A stretch of DNA of 50,630 bases, taken from assembly GCF_002251295.1 (NCBI RefSeq), contig NZ_NPJA01000030.1, forward strand, positions 1 through 50,630. Reading direction: 5' to 3'. Shown here in pieces: positions 15,954 to 25,660 of the stretch (its first letter is position 1; every line of letters begins with the position of its first letter). A program made the position numbers and the translations under genes. The stretch comes from Prevotella sp. P5-50. Lineage in GTDB: Bacteria > Bacteroidota > Bacteroidia > Bacteroidales > Bacteroidaceae. Under the pieces are notes generated by a model, which ran no database searches, was not told where the DNA came from, and saw nothing but the letters and a program-made list of their open reading frames with translations.

Positions 15954-17267
15954 ATGGCAAATTTAGTAGCTATCGTTGGACGCCCTAATGTGGGCAAATC
16001 CACACTTTTCAACCGTCTGACCAATACCCGTCACGCTATCGTCAGCGATGAGGCAGGTACCACACGCGACCGACAGTATGGCAAATGTGAATGGAACGGA
16101 CGCGAATTCTCCGTAGTAGATACAGGAGGATGGGTTGTCAACAGCGACGACATCTTTGAGGAAGAAATCCGCAAACAGGTGCTGGTGGCTACCGAAGAGG
16201 CTGACCTCGTGCTCTTCCTCGTAGATATCCAAAACGGACTTACCGACCTCGACGTGGATGTGGCAAATATTCTGAGACGTTCGAAACTGCCCGTTGTGCT
16301 CGTAGCAAACAAGGCAGACGACGGTAAACACCTCTACGACCAGTATGAGTTTTACAGACTCGGACTGGGCGACCCCTACTGCGTGAGTGCAGCAACGGGT
16401 TCGGGAACAGGCGACCTGCTCGACCTCGTGGTGTCGAAACTCTCTACCGATGAGATTGACGACGTGGCAGACGGAACGCCACGCTTCGCCGTGGTGGGCA
16501 GACCTAATGCCGGTAAATCGAGCATCATCAACGCCTTTATCGGTGAAGACCGTAATATCGTGACAGATATTGCCGGAACAACGCGCGACTCTATCTATAC
16601 GAAATACGATAAATTCGGATTCGACTTCTATCTGGTGGATACTGCCGGTATTCGCCGTAAGAATAAGGTGTCGGAAGACCTGGAGTTCTATAGTGTGATG
16701 CGTTCCATCCGTGCCATTGAGAACAGCGACGTCTGCATCTTGATGATCGACGCCACACGAGGCATTGAGGCTCAGGATATGAACATCTTCCAATTGATAC
16801 AGAAGAATAATAAGTCGCTTGTAGTAGTGGTCAACAAATGGGACTTGGTGGAAGATAAGTCGCAGATAGCGGTGAAGACCTTTGAGAATGCCATCCGCCA
16901 ACGCATGGCACCTTTTACCGATTTCCCCATCGTGTTTGCTTCAGCCCTGACCAAACAGCGCATCTTCAAAGTGTTGGAAACTGCCAAGCAGGTGTATCTG
17001 AACCGCACCATCAAGATAGGAACATCGAAACTCAACGAGGTGATGTTGCCACTCATCGAGGCGACTCCGCCACCCTCTATCAAAGGTAAATACATCAAGA
17101 TTAAATATGTGTCGCAGGTGCCCAATACGCAGATTCCAACCTTCGTGTTCTACGCCAACCTGCCACAGTATGTGAAAGAGCCCTATAAGCGCTTCCTGGA
17201 AAATAAATTGCGCGACAACTGGACGCTTACGGGAACACCCATCAACGTCTTTGTGCGTCAGAAATAA
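15954..17267 (+). CDS. der: GTPase Der (EngA)
   Basis: This 437-residue protein has two tandem G domains (GRPNVGKST at 9-17 and GRPNAGKSS near 182), two DT(G/A)G motifs, two NK(A/W)D motifs and a C-terminal KH-like domain. Der works in 50S subunit assembly. It lies 108 bases after era in the same direction, with no terminator in between, and precedes a small lipoprotein gene by 13 bases. Nothing unusual. Confidence 0.98.
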   Translation: MANLVAIVGRPNVGKSTLFNRLTNTRHAIVSDEAGTTRDRQYGKCEWNGREFSVVDTGGWVVNSDDIFEEEIRKQVLVATEEADLVLFLVDIQNGLTDLDVDVANILRRSKLPVVLVANKADDGKHLYDQYEFYRLGLGDPYCVSAATGSGTGDLLDLVVSKLSTDEIDDVADGTPRFAVVGRPNAGKSSIINAFIGEDRNIVTDIAGTTRDSIYTKYDKFGFDFYLVDTAGIRRKNKVSEDLEFYSVMRSIRAIENSDVCILMIDATRGIEAQDMNIFQLIQKNNKSLVVVVNKWDLVEDKSQIAVKTFENAIRQRMAPFTDFPIVFASALTKQRIFKVLETAKQVYLNRTIKIGTSKLNEVMLPLIEATPPPSIKGKYIKIKYVSQVPNTQIPTFVFYANLPQYVKEPYKRFLENKLRDNWTLTGTPINVFVRQK

Positions 17268-17280
17268 CACCGCAGAAACA

Positions 17281-17709
17281 ATGAAACACATCATCACGAT
17301 GATAACCCACCTGAAGGCGAAGCACCTCTCCGTGCTTTGCCTTCTCTGCTTGTGGCCACTTACCGCTTGCCACGAGGAACCTAATCCCGATGACCTTGCC
17401 CTGCAGGCTGCCAAAGGTTACTACGACGAACTCCTTGCGGGCAACTACGAGGCTTTTCTCAACGGTAAAGCCACTGCCGACTCTATGCCGCAGAACTACC
17501 GCAGCCAAATGATTCTGGTTTATCGCAACTACATGGAGGAACAAAAAGAAAACCATGGCGGACTCCATCAAGTGACTGCCGTTCGTGCGCAACGCGACAC
17601 CACCCTCCATTTCACACATGCCTTCCTCCTTCTCCATTTTGCCGATTCCACCAAAGAGGAAATCACCATCCCCATGGTTGAGGTGAAAGGACAATGGAAG
17701 ATGAAGTAA
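17281..17709 (+). CDS. Small lipoprotein, DUF4878-like
   Basis: A 142-residue protein starting at ATG 17281; an ATG ten codons upstream lies inside der and is less likely. The N-terminus has a hydrophobic stretch and lipobox LTAC, so it should be lipid-anchored. The rest (YYDELLAGNYEAFLNG...; strands ending in EVKGQWKMK) resembles the NTF2-like DUF4878 lipoproteins of Bacteroidales. The role is unknown. It is probably co-transcribed with der and stops before a shared terminator. Confidence 0.75.
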   Translation: MKHIITMITHLKAKHLSVLCLLCLWPLTACHEEPNPDDLALQAAKGYYDELLAGNYEAFLNGKATADSMPQNYRSQMILVYRNYMEEQKENHGGLHQVTAVRAQRDTTLHFTHAFLLLHFADSTKEEITIPMVEVKGQWKMK

Positions 17710-17727
17710 GACGAAGAATATTATAAA

Positions 17728-17760
17728 ATTGCCGGAAAGTGGATTGTACTTTCCGGCAAT
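17728..17760. terminator. Bidirectional terminator
   Basis: A perfect 13-bp stem, ATTGCCGGAAAGT (17728-17740) with ACTTTCCGGCAAT (17748-17760), has a 7-base loop and lies between convergent genes. AT-rich flanks on both sides suit termination in both directions. Confidence 0.85.
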
Positions 17761-17786
17761 AATTATTGAGAGTGGATGGTGAGAGA

Positions 17787-18668
17787 TTATAGGCAGAAAC
17801 CGATGCCGATACTGGAGGTGTGGGCCTTCGGGCCTTGTCCTCCCTTGAATAATGGTGTGAGTCCTGTGGTGAAGCGAAACATGAAATCACCACATCCCAT
17901 GTAGGCTTCAAAATTGACTCCTGCTGTGTGGATGCTCAGATCGCGTGCGGAGTTGAAGGTGTCGTGCTTGGTTTTGTAGCGTGCATGCTCTTTGTCGCGA
18001 AACTCAAACGAGAAACCAGCACCGATGAAAGCATCGCGACGACCAAGATATTGCTGGTATTCCAACATGACGGGGATGCGCATCGACCAGTAACTCATAT
18101 AACTCTTGCGGATGCGTTCTTCCGCTTCAACAGGTTTGACGGTTGCCACATTATCCTCCATGAATAGCGCATGTCCGCTGTCGAAAGCGTGGCGTGTGTA
18201 TCCCACCTGCATGCCTATTGCCAGTCCGATATTGTTCTGACGGTTGAAGGGAATGGCTACGTTGAGGGCGCCAATGCCAATTTCGTAGGAGTTGGAATTT
18301 TTTGTGTAGAGCGATTGGTCTGCAGAGAATGAAAAGGCATCGCTTGTCAGATAGCGGTAACCGAAATAGAAGTTGGCATTGTGTGCTTCGAATTTCTTAC
18401 GTTTGGATCGTTCCCATGATGAGCGGAGGAAGGGAGACGAAACGTAGATCTGACTCACTTCCTGTCCATCGACGTAGGTTGTTTCGCTGATTTTCTTCAG
18501 TTCGTTGCCGTTGTTGTTATAAACGCCCACGGTTGTCGCTCCGTCTTTTTCGTTGACCACAATTTGTTTGTCGTTGACTACAAAGGTGGTGTCCTGTGCA
18601 GTTTCTGCCATTGTGCAGCCTGCTCCTATGATGGTGAGCAGTGCAGCGAGAAATGTTGTTTTTTTCAT
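17787..18668 (-). CDS. Outer-membrane beta-barrel protein
   Basis: This 293-residue protein has a signal peptide (MKKTTFLAALLTIIGAGCTMA), a ~60-residue beta-rich linker, then alternating strands typical of a small barrel (NFYFGYRYL, YEIGIGALNVAIPF, GLAIGMQVGY) ending with the aromatic/hydrophobic GIGFCL. It is the last gene of an ECF sigma operon, which suggests an envelope-stress or surface role. No closer family was recognised. Confidence 0.75.
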   Translation of the reverse strand: MKKTTFLAALLTIIGAGCTMAETAQDTTFVVNDKQIVVNEKDGATTVGVYNNNGNELKKISETTYVDGQEVSQIYVSSPFLRSSWERSKRKKFEAHNANFYFGYRYLTSDAFSFSADQSLYTKNSNSYEIGIGALNVAIPFNRQNNIGLAIGMQVGYTRHAFDSGHALFMEDNVATVKPVEAEERIRKSYMSYWSMRIPVMLEYQQYLGRRDAFIGAGFSFEFRDKEHARYKTKHDTFNSARDLSIHTAGVNFEAYMGCGDFMFRFTTGLTPLFKGGQGPKAHTSSIGIGFCL

Positions 18669-18694
18669 ATTTTGTGTTTCTTTTATGATTCGTT

Positions 18695-19135
18695 TTATCG
18701 TGTGTAACAGAGTTTCATGATGTCGTCGGGCTTGATATTTCCCTCAATATAGATGAGGGCACCCCGTCCACCGGGAGCGTTGCTGAAGAGAATGTAGCGC
18801 TCCATGCCCGACGGAAGTGTGGGCATCATGTAGTATCCCCCTGTGATGTGTCCGTCTTCTACCACTTCACGTATTTTCTTCGCCCTCTTTCGGTCTGTTT
18901 TCAGCAGTGCGTCGATGGCCTTCCCCTGTGTCTTATAGGTCAGACTCTTATAGACGTGGAGTTGATAGCCCCGAAGTCGAGCATCGTACATTTCCACCAT
19001 TTTGCATCCTTTCTCATGACCGTATCGGGTGAAAGCCCTGTCTATTTCGAGTCCGGTCTGTGCGTGGACGGTAAGCATTGATATGGTGGTCCATAATACT
19101 GTGAATAATAACCGTTTTATCATATCTCGTATCAT
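18695..19135 (-). CDS. DUF6108-like secreted protein
   Basis: Start 19135 is chosen because it lies 10 bases after the anti-sigma stop; the longer frame would overlap that gene. The 146-residue product has a signal peptide (IKRLLFTVLWTTISMLTVHAQ) and a small alpha/beta domain (MVEMYDARLRGYQLHVYKS, GRGALIYIEG). It resembles a small Bacteroidales family I know as DUF6108, found in ECF sigma operons. Function unknown. Confidence 0.65.
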   Translation of the reverse strand: MIRDMIKRLLFTVLWTTISMLTVHAQTGLEIDRAFTRYGHEKGCKMVEMYDARLRGYQLHVYKSLTYKTQGKAIDALLKTDRKRAKKIREVVEDGHITGGYYMMPTLPSGMERYILFSNAPGGRGALIYIEGNIKPDDIMKLCYTR

Positions 19136-19145
19136 TTTTACGTTG

Positions 19146-19589
19146 TCAGTTGATTTCATCGAGTGCGCCAAAGGCTTCCTCGTCGGTGATAGCTACCAGT
19201 TGCAGTGCCTGTTCAGCCTCTTGTTCCACGATGTGCTGATTGGTGGTGCGCTGTCCGTCAATCACGGCAAAGTTGCGATTTTCTTTTTCATCGGGCCAAA
19301 ACAGTCCAGTAGCCAGTAGTAGCGATGCTGCCACAGCTCCTGCCAACCACCATTTCCTGATGTGGTGGAGGCTGATGGTTCTGTGTTTTACCTGTGTTTC
19401 GGCAGGCAGACAACTCTTTTCCGCTTCGCTATCGACGTAGGCAAAGAGGGCCCGCAGCGGTAGCCATTCGTCGGGCAAAGATTGTGCTGTGCGGAAGAAG
19501 TGGCGCAGTTGTCGCTCTTCGTCAGCTGTAGTCTCGCCGTTCATGTATCGGTCTATCAATACCTTCACTTTGTTTCTGTCGATCATCAT
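19146..19589 (-). CDS. Membrane anti-sigma factor-like protein
   Basis: This 147-residue protein has an N-terminal cytoplasmic helical part (LIDRYMNGETTADEERQLRHFF) as in Bacteroidetes anti-sigma proteins and one membrane helix (about 79-98, WWLAGAVAASLLLATGLFW), then a periplasmic tail. Its start codon overlaps the stop of the ECF sigma gene by four bases, so translation is coupled. It should hold the sigma factor at the membrane. No zinc HxxxCxxC motif is seen. Confidence 0.75.
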   Translation of the reverse strand: MMIDRNKVKVLIDRYMNGETTADEERQLRHFFRTAQSLPDEWLPLRALFAYVDSEAEKSCLPAETQVKHRTISLHHIRKWWLAGAVAASLLLATGLFWPDEKENRNFAVIDGQRTTNQHIVEQEAEQALQLVAITDEEAFGALDEIN

Positions 19590-20077
19590 CTTATTGTCAT
19601 TTTAATAAATTCCTGTCTGATAGTCTTTCGTGCCCTTGACAGACACTGGCGGATGTTTTCTGGTGATGCTCCCGTGATGGAGGCAATCTCTTCGGTCTCG
19701 TAGCCCTCGATGTCTTTCAGTCGTAGCACTTGAGCTTGTAGGGCAGGCAACCGATTGATGATTTCGCATATGAGTCGCAGTTCGTCTTGTCGTTCCACAT
19801 GTCGGGTGGTTTCTTCTGAGGATGGTTCTGCCGTTGGTCGCCCGTATTCCAATTGCTTGTGGCGTTGCTCGTCGATAGTTTTATGGCGTATCATGTTCAG
19901 TGCCAGTGCCTTCGGGTTAGGGTGCCTGTCGAGTTGCTGGCGCATGCTCCACAGTTTGAGCATGACCTCCTGTACCAAATCTTCGGCTGAGGCGTCATTC
20001 CCATTCATGTGTTTAGCAGCTTCCATCAGTGTTGGTCGCAGCACAACGATGCGCTTGTTGAACTCTTCGAGATCCAT
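19586..20077 (-). CDS. ECF-type RNA polymerase sigma factor
   Basis: This 163-residue sigma-70 family protein has region 2 (about 10-75, with AEDLVQEVMLKLW) and region 4 (about 103-155, RLPALQAQVLRLKDIEGYE and the helix-turn-helix SPENIRQCLSRARKTIR). It leads a four-gene operon: sigma, anti-sigma, DUF6108-like protein, outer-membrane barrel. It likely activates its own operon. Confidence 0.93.
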   Translation of the reverse strand: MDLEEFNKRIVVLRPTLMEAAKHMNGNDASAEDLVQEVMLKLWSMRQQLDRHPNPKALALNMIRHKTIDEQRHKQLEYGRPTAEPSSEETTRHVERQDELRLICEIINRLPALQAQVLRLKDIEGYETEEIASITGASPENIRQCLSRARKTIRQEFIKMTIR

Positions 20078-20105
20078 GTTATTTCTTTCCGTGACTCATC
20101 TATAT

Positions 20106-20132
20106 AACGTATGATGGGCGAGTTTTGTGACA
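20106..20132 (-). promoter_or_regulatory. Possible ECF-dependent promoter of the sigma operon
   Basis: On the minus strand TGTCACA (20126-20132) is followed after 16 bases by a CGTT element, similar to the TGTCAC...CGT layout of self-controlled ECF operons. No TAnnTTTG housekeeping element was found here. Confidence 0.4.
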
Positions 20133-20311
20133 CGCGGGGTGGATATTTTTTTATTTTCTCCTGTGGCAGATATAAAAGTACCAAAAATTCAGTTTTCAAA
20201 AATATCCGACCACATCGACCACAGAATGTGGTAAGCGTATCCGCCTCATATATGCCCATCTATAATGAAGGATGTCGCTCTGAAATAAAACTGATTGAAA
20301 TTTTTGGGTAA

Positions 20312-20540
20312 TAACGTTTTGACAAGGTGTTGTTCAATAGTTAGCAAAAGTATTGTCCAACGTTTGGTAAAGGTATTGCCCAACGTTTAACAAAAGTATT
20401 ACCTAACGTTTGACAAAGGTATTTTCAACGTTTGATAAAAGTATTATCCAACGTTTGATAAAAGTATTATCCAACGTTTGATAAAAGTATTATCCAACGT
20501 TTGATAAAGGTATTATCCAACGTTTGATAAAAATATTATC
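20312..20540. repeat. Ten tandem 23-bp repeats
   Basis: Units start CAACGTTTG and end TATTATC; units 20426-20540 are nearly identical and those on the left are more diverged (one of 22 bases). Each central unit contains AACGTT, a palindrome, and GATAA-N5-TTATC, a dyad. The units adjoin with no spacers, so it is not CRISPR. It resembles a row of protein-binding sites or iterons. Confidence 0.88.
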
Positions 20541-20657
20541 AAGGTTTGAAGAAAAGGTGATAAACTTACAACTCCCATTTATACATCGATATACATGGCT
20601 CGCTAAGTTGGTCCGGGTTGATGATAGATGCAATAGGTGTGGTCGATGTGGTCGAAG

Positions 20658-20687
20658 GGTGGTCGAAATTCTTGGGCTTCGACCACC
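20658..20687. repeat. Stem-loop inside the 586-bp element
   Basis: GGTGGTCGAA (20658-20667) pairs perfectly with TTCGACCACC (20678-20687) around a 10-base loop. The GTGGTCGA core is the same as in the terminal repeats of the element. Confidence 0.75.
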
Positions 20688-20891
20688 ATTTAATGCTCAG
20701 AACTACAGCGTGTTATACGGTAGTGGTGTTCGAGTGGTCGAAATTTTTTGAAAACTCAAATTTCTGTATGCATTGCGCGCGAACATATTATATATTATGG
20801 AAATCTCTTTAATAGTAATGATAATTCTCGGTTTGCACTACCTTGGCAACCGTGTTGCGAAGATACTCCCGCTCGGAAAAACTCAAATTTA

Positions 20892-20923
20892 TTTGGTTTT
20901 TCTCTCACTTAATCGTACCTTTG
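20892..20923 (+). promoter_or_regulatory. Promoter of the dxs-trkA-trkH(-manA) operon
   Basis: TTTG (20892-20895), 20 bases, TACCTTTG (20916-20923): a full match to the Bacteroidetes consensus. The expected start site is about 20930, leaving only some 14 bases before the GTG at 20944. Confidence 0.85.
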
Positions 20924-20943
20924 TAGGCAAATAGAATGAAAAA

Positions 20944-22806
20944 GTGGATTTACTGAATCATATCACTTATCCAGATGACTTGCGCAAACTGAAAGTTGAA
21001 CAACTTCCATTACTATGTAAAGAACTGCGCAACGATATCGTTAAAGAACTATCTGTCAACCCCGGACATCTGGCATCAAGCCTCGGAGTCGTGGAGCTGA
21101 CGGTAGCACTGCATTATGTCTTTAATACTCCCGAAGACCGCATCGTATGGGATGTAGGCCATCAGGCATACGGCCATAAAATACTGACAGGCAGACGCGA
21201 AAAGTTCTGTACCAATAGAAAACTCGGAGGCATCAAACCCTTCCCGTCGCCAGAGGAAAGTCCATACGATACCTTTGCGTGTGGTCACGCGAGCAACTCT
21301 ATTTCGGCAGCACTCGGTATGGCTGTTGCAGCAAAGAAAACTGGAAATACCAACAGACATGTGGTGGCTGTTATAGGAGACGGAGCACTTAGCGGCGGCC
21401 TCGCCTTTGAAGGTCTCAACAACGTCAGTTCGTCGCCCAACGACATGCTTATCATTCTCAACGATAACAATATGTCGATAGACCAGTCGGTGGGAGGCAT
21501 GAAGCAATATCTGCTCAACCTCAGTACCAACGAAACCTATAATGCACTGCGGTTTAAGATTTCAAGTAAACTGCATCAATGGGGACTACTGCCCGAAGAC
21601 CGGCGCAAAGGACTCATCCGACTGTCGAATGCCATGAAATCTGCCATCAGCCATCAGCAGAATATCTTCGATGGCATGAACATCAGATATTTTGGACCGT
21701 TCGACGGACATAATGTCGGAGAACTGGTGCGCATACTGAAACAGATGAAAGACATGAAAGGTCCGAAACTGTTGCACCTCCACACACAGAAAGGACACGG
21801 TTATGCACCAGCAGAACAAGACGTAACGACTTGGCACGCACCAGGAAAATTCGATCCTGCCACAGGAGAAAGACTCGTTGACCAGTCACCCGACAAACCA
21901 CAACGCTATCAAGATGTGTTCGGACATACGCTGTTGGAACTGGCAGAGCAGAATCCGAAGATAGTGGGAGTGACTCCTGCCATGCCCACAGGATGCTCCA
22001 TGAATATCATGATGCAAGCCATGCCAGACCGCACTTTTGATGTGGGAATAGCCGAAGGACACGCTGTGACCTTCTCAGGGGGAATGGCGAAAGACGGGCT
22101 CATCCCCTTCTGCAATATCTACAGCGCCTTTGCACAACGTGCTTTCGATAATATCATACACGATGTGGCACTGCTCAAACTGCATGTAGTGTTCTGTTTC
22201 GACCGGGCAGGACTGGTGGGCGAAGACGGACCAACACACCATGGAGCCTTCGACTTGGCAGCACTCAGACCCATTCCACATCTTACTATCGCATCGCCCA
22301 TGGACGAACATGAACTGCGCCGGCTGATGTACACCGCACAACTGCCCGACAAAGGGCCGTTTGTCATCCGCTATCCACGTGGCGGAGGAGTATTGCACAA
22401 CTGGCGTTGTCCACTTGAGGAAATCGCAGTGGGCACAGGACGTAAACTTAAAGACGGACACCATACTGCAGTGCTCTCCATCGGACCGATTGGTAATCAT
22501 GTGACAAAAGCCATCGAAGACCTTGATGTGGCACACTACGATATGCGATTCCTCAAACCCATCGACGAGAATATCCTTGCCGAAGTGGCAGAACACTTCG
22601 ACCGCATCGTCACCGTAGAAGATGGAGTGAAAGACGGAGGACTCGGTTCTGCCGTAGTAGAATGGATGGCAGATCATCACTACCATCCCGAAGTAATCAG
22701 ACGGGGATTGCCCTCCGACCATTTTGTGGAACATGGAACTGTGGCACAACTCGATCACCTTGTAGGACTGGATGCCGAGGGCATCCGCAAAGCCATTATA
22801 TCATGA
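20944..22806 (+). CDS. dxs: 1-deoxy-D-xylulose-5-phosphate synthase
   Basis: This 620-residue thiamine-diphosphate enzyme makes DXP from pyruvate and glyceraldehyde-3-phosphate, the first step of the MEP isoprenoid route. Seen: [16 protein letters not shown], the TPP motif [16 protein letters not shown]...[15 protein letters not shown] and RYPRGGG. The start is taken as GTG 20944. An ATG at 20936 is out of frame and codes only MKKWIY before a stop overlapping dxs, so it may be a leader peptide. The stop overlaps the trkA ATG by four bases. The reading frame is otherwise normal. Confidence 0.96.
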   Translation: MDLLNHITYPDDLRKLKVEQLPLLCKELRNDIVKELSVNPGHLASSLGVVELTVALHYVFNTPEDRIVWDVGHQAYGHKILTGRREKFCTNRKLGGIKPFPSPEESPYDTFACGHASNSISAALGMAVAAKKTGNTNRHVVAVIGDGALSGGLAFEGLNNVSSSPNDMLIILNDNNMSIDQSVGGMKQYLLNLSTNETYNALRFKISSKLHQWGLLPEDRRKGLIRLSNAMKSAISHQQNIFDGMNIRYFGPFDGHNVGELVRILKQMKDMKGPKLLHLHTQKGHGYAPAEQDVTTWHAPGKFDPATGERLVDQSPDKPQRYQDVFGHTLLELAEQNPKIVGVTPAMPTGCSMNIMMQAMPDRTFDVGIAEGHAVTFSGGMAKDGLIPFCNIYSAFAQRAFDNIIHDVALLKLHVVFCFDRAGLVGEDGPTHHGAFDLAALRPIPHLTIASPMDEHELRRLMYTAQLPDKGPFVIRYPRGGGVLHNWRCPLEEIAVGTGRKLKDGHHTAVLSIGPIGNHVTKAIEDLDVAHYDMRFLKPIDENILAEVAEHFDRIVTVEDGVKDGGLGSAVVEWMADHHYHPEVIRRGLPSDHFVEHGTVAQLDHLVGLDAEGIRKAIIS

Positions 22807-24161
22807 AGATTGTAATAGTCGGAGCAGGTGCCGTAGGTGTGCACCTGGCAAAACTGCTTTCACGCGACCATCAGGATTGCGTGCTTATCGATGCCAATGC
22901 CGAACGACTGGCTGACCTCGATAGCAAGTTTGATATCATGACAGTTGTGGGATCTCCCACAAGTATCAAAATACTGCGCGAAGCTAATGTAGATAAAGCC
23001 GACCTCTTTGTGGGAGTCACTCCCGACGAGAGCCAGAATATGAATGCTTGTATCATTGCACATTCGCTGGGAGCGAAGAAAACCGTGGCACGCATCGACA
23101 ACTATGAATATCTCGCTCCAAACCTTAAACCCTTCTTCGAGAAGATGGGCATCAACTCGCTGATCTATCCAGAAGTTCTGGCAGCCATAGATATTACCAA
23201 CGGACTCAAAATGTCGTGGGTCAGACAACGATGGGATGTGCACAACGGGGCACTCGTCATGCTCGGCATTAAACTGCGAGAGACCTGCGAGATACTCAAC
23301 CAACCACTGCGCGAACTATGTGGACCAACAGAACCGTACCACGTAGTGGCTGTGAAACGCAACGGAGAGACACTCATCCCCGGTGGTAATGATGAACTCC
23401 GCACAGGCGACCTCTGTTATTTCATGACCACCAGTGAATACATACCCTATGTGAGAAAATTCACCGGAAAGGAACACTATGCCGATGTGAAGAACGTGAT
23501 TATCATGGGAGGCAGCAAAACCGCTGTGCGCGTGGGACTGACACTGCCTGAATACATGAATCTGAAAATCATAGAGAAGAACGAACAACGCTGTGAACGA
23601 CTCAACGAACTGCTGTTGGACACCGATGCCATGGTGATTCACGGTGACGGACGCGACCTCGGACTGCTTCAGGAAGAGGGAATACAGAACACACAGGCGT
23701 TTGTCGCACTGACCGACAATGCAGAAACAAATATCCTTGCCTGTCTTACCGCCAAACGGTTGGGCGTGAGGAAAACCATCGCCATGGTGGAAAATCTCGA
23801 CTATGTGGAGATGGCAGAGAGTCTGGACATCGGTACCATTATCAATAAGAAAACCATTGCTGCCAGCCATATCTATCAGATGATGCTCGACGCTGACGTC
23901 AGCAATGTGAGATCGCTGATGATAGTCGATTCTGACGTGGCTGAGTTTGTGGCTGCAGAAGGATCGAAGATTACCAAAAAGCCAGTGAAGGATCTCGGAC
24001 TGCCGATTGGTGTAACGATCGGTGGACTGGTGCGCAACAATCAAGGAATCCTTGTCAATGGATTCACACAGATAGAACCGGGCGATTCTGTCATGATGTT
24101 CTGTCATGAGCACAACCTGAAAAATCTCGAAAAATACTTCAAACCATCGACAATATGGTAG
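22803..24161 (+). CDS. trkA: Trk potassium uptake regulator TrkA
   Basis: The 452-residue protein starts at ATG 22803, overlapping the dxs stop; the longer open frame upstream is dxs out of frame. It has two RCK modules, each with a Rossmann NAD-binding start ([13 protein letters not shown] and [11 protein letters not shown]) and a TrkA_C domain. It gates the TrkH channel from the cytoplasmic side. trkH follows with an 8-base overlap, so the pair is translated together. Confidence 0.95.
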   Translation: MKIVIVGAGAVGVHLAKLLSRDHQDCVLIDANAERLADLDSKFDIMTVVGSPTSIKILREANVDKADLFVGVTPDESQNMNACIIAHSLGAKKTVARIDNYEYLAPNLKPFFEKMGINSLIYPEVLAAIDITNGLKMSWVRQRWDVHNGALVMLGIKLRETCEILNQPLRELCGPTEPYHVVAVKRNGETLIPGGNDELRTGDLCYFMTTSEYIPYVRKFTGKEHYADVKNVIIMGGSKTAVRVGLTLPEYMNLKIIEKNEQRCERLNELLLDTDAMVIHGDGRDLGLLQEEGIQNTQAFVALTDNAETNILACLTAKRLGVRKTIAMVENLDYVEMAESLDIGTIINKKTIAASHIYQMMLDADVSNVRSLMIVDSDVAEFVAAEGSKITKKPVKDLGLPIGVTIGGLVRNNQGILVNGFTQIEPGDSVMMFCHEHNLKNLEKYFKPSTIW

Positions 24162-25612
24162 AGGCGAAGTTACTATACAAGATTCTGGGATCACTGCTCA
24201 TCATGCTTGGACTGCTGATGGGCGGATGTGCCCTCATGGCGGGATGCTACCAAGAGGATGACATCATGGCATTTCTCATCTCGTCTCTCTTCACTGGATG
24301 TTGCGGCTTCATATTCAAATACTTGGGACGTAACGCAACCAACGACATGAGCCGGCGAACTGCTTATCTCGTAGTCACACTATCGTGGCTGCTCTATAGC
24401 TTGTTTGGAATGTTGCCCTATATCATCGGAGGATACATCAACAGCGTGACAGATGCCTACTTTGAAACCATGTCGGGATTTACCACCACGGGAGCCACCA
24501 TTCTCGACGACGTGGAGCGACTGCCCCATGCATTACTCTTCTGGAGATCTCTGTCACAATGGATTGGTGGACTGGGCATCGTATTCTTCACCATTGCCAT
24601 TCTACCCTCGTTGGTGGGTGGAAGCGTCAAGGTGTTTGCCGCTGAGGCTACTGGCCCTGTGCGCACCAAGATGCACCCACGGTTGAGCACCAATGCTAAA
24701 TGGATTTGCAGCATCTACCTTGTGCTTACTGTAGCTTGTATCCTTTCGTATTATGCGGCGGGGATGGAATGGTTTGACAGTGTGAACTATTCAATGTCAA
24801 CTACTGCAACGGGAGGATTTGCACCCCATAACGACAGTGTGGAACACTATCATAGTGCTGCCGTAGAATATGTGTCACTCTTGTTCCAATTTCTATCGGG
24901 AATCAACTTTACCTTATTATATATAGTAATCTTTAAACGGCAACTGCGACAACTGGTGCAAAACTCGGAGTTCAGACTCTATCTCTTTGTAGTGTCTTTC
25001 TCAGCTATCGTTATCATGGCCATACTGATCTATAATAATGGTTACGGCACAGAACGCGCTTTCCGATGTGCCTTGTTCCAAGTGGTGTCGTTTATTACCA
25101 CCACAGGACTCTTCAACGACGATGCTGGAGCGTGGCCCCATATCACTTGGGTGATACTCGGCATATGTATGTTTCTTGGAGCTTGTGCCGGAAGTACCAG
25201 TGGCGGATTCAAATGTATCCGCGGTTCGATGGTACTCAAAGCCATGCAGAATGAGTTTCGGCAGATACTCCATCCCAGTGCCGTACTGCCTATCAAGGTC
25301 AACGGACAGAATGTGCCTTCTTCAAAGGTGGCGACGCTATTGGCTTTTTTTGCACTCTATGTGGTGATGTGTCTTATTTCCGCTACTATTATGATTGCTG
25401 CCGGCATTGACAATACCAATGCCATTACGATAGCGCTGAGTTGTATGAGCAATGTCGGACCAACTCTCGGAACAGAGATCGGTCCTGTGATGTCGTGGGC
25501 AGGACTGCCTGATGGCATCAAATGGATCTGTTCGTTTCTCATGCTTGTAGGACGTCTGGAAATCATGTCGGTTATGGTGCTCTTCACTCGTGGCTTCTGG
25601 ACCGACAATTGA
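24155..25612 (+). CDS. trkH: Trk potassium uptake channel TrkH
   Basis: This 485-residue polytopic inner-membrane protein has the repeated M1-P-M2 units of the TrkH/KtrB family. The filter/pore regions are visible as GFTTTGAT, MSTTATGGF, FITTTGLFN and CAGSTSGGFK. It imports potassium driven by the ion gradient and is controlled by TrkA encoded just upstream. Length agrees with the family. Confidence 0.96.
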   Translation: MVEAKLLYKILGSLLIMLGLLMGGCALMAGCYQEDDIMAFLISSLFTGCCGFIFKYLGRNATNDMSRRTAYLVVTLSWLLYSLFGMLPYIIGGYINSVTDAYFETMSGFTTTGATILDDVERLPHALLFWRSLSQWIGGLGIVFFTIAILPSLVGGSVKVFAAEATGPVRTKMHPRLSTNAKWICSIYLVLTVACILSYYAAGMEWFDSVNYSMSTTATGGFAPHNDSVEHYHSAAVEYVSLLFQFLSGINFTLLYIVIFKRQLRQLVQNSEFRLYLFVVSFSAIVIMAILIYNNGYGTERAFRCALFQVVSFITTTGLFNDDAGAWPHITWVILGICMFLGACAGSTSGGFKCIRGSMVLKAMQNEFRQILHPSAVLPIKVNGQNVPSSKVATLLAFFALYVVMCLISATIMIAAGIDNTNAITIALSCMSNVGPTLGTEIGPVMSWAGLPDGIKWICSFLMLVGRLEIMSVMVLFTRGFWTDN

Positions 25613-25660
25613 ATACAGCAGAATAAATACCCTAAAGAACTTATATTAACGAGAGAAAAA

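Larger units (their letters stand above)
20181..20766. mobile_element. 586-bp non-coding element with imperfect terminal inverted repeats
   Basis: The ends 20181-20213 and 20734-20766 are inverted copies of each other: both share AGTTTTCAAAAA and CGACCAC, about 27 of 33 positions. A second, perfect 16-bp inverted pair (CGACCACATCGACCAC at 20207-20222 and its complement at 20639-20654) overlaps the left end. Inside lie ten 23-bp direct repeats and a stem-loop (20658-20687). No transposase is coded, so it would be a MITE-like or regulatory element. The mobile-element label is inference. Confidence 0.55.
20078..20943. other. Divergent spacer holding a 586-bp repeat element
   Basis: No gene in 866 bases. 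From left to right: an ECF-like promoter for the sigma operon, the inverted-repeat element 20181-20766 with its 23-bp array, and the dxs promoter. The short open frames at 20524-20812 read repeat DNA and have no family likeness. Confidence 0.7.

Noticed and set aside
20312..20540. CRISPR array
   Set aside because: The 23-bp units adjoin directly with no unique spacers, and no cas genes are near.
22662..22802. N-terminal extension of TrkA
   Set aside because: This part is the dxs 3' end in another frame; the Rossmann motif starts right at ATG 22803.
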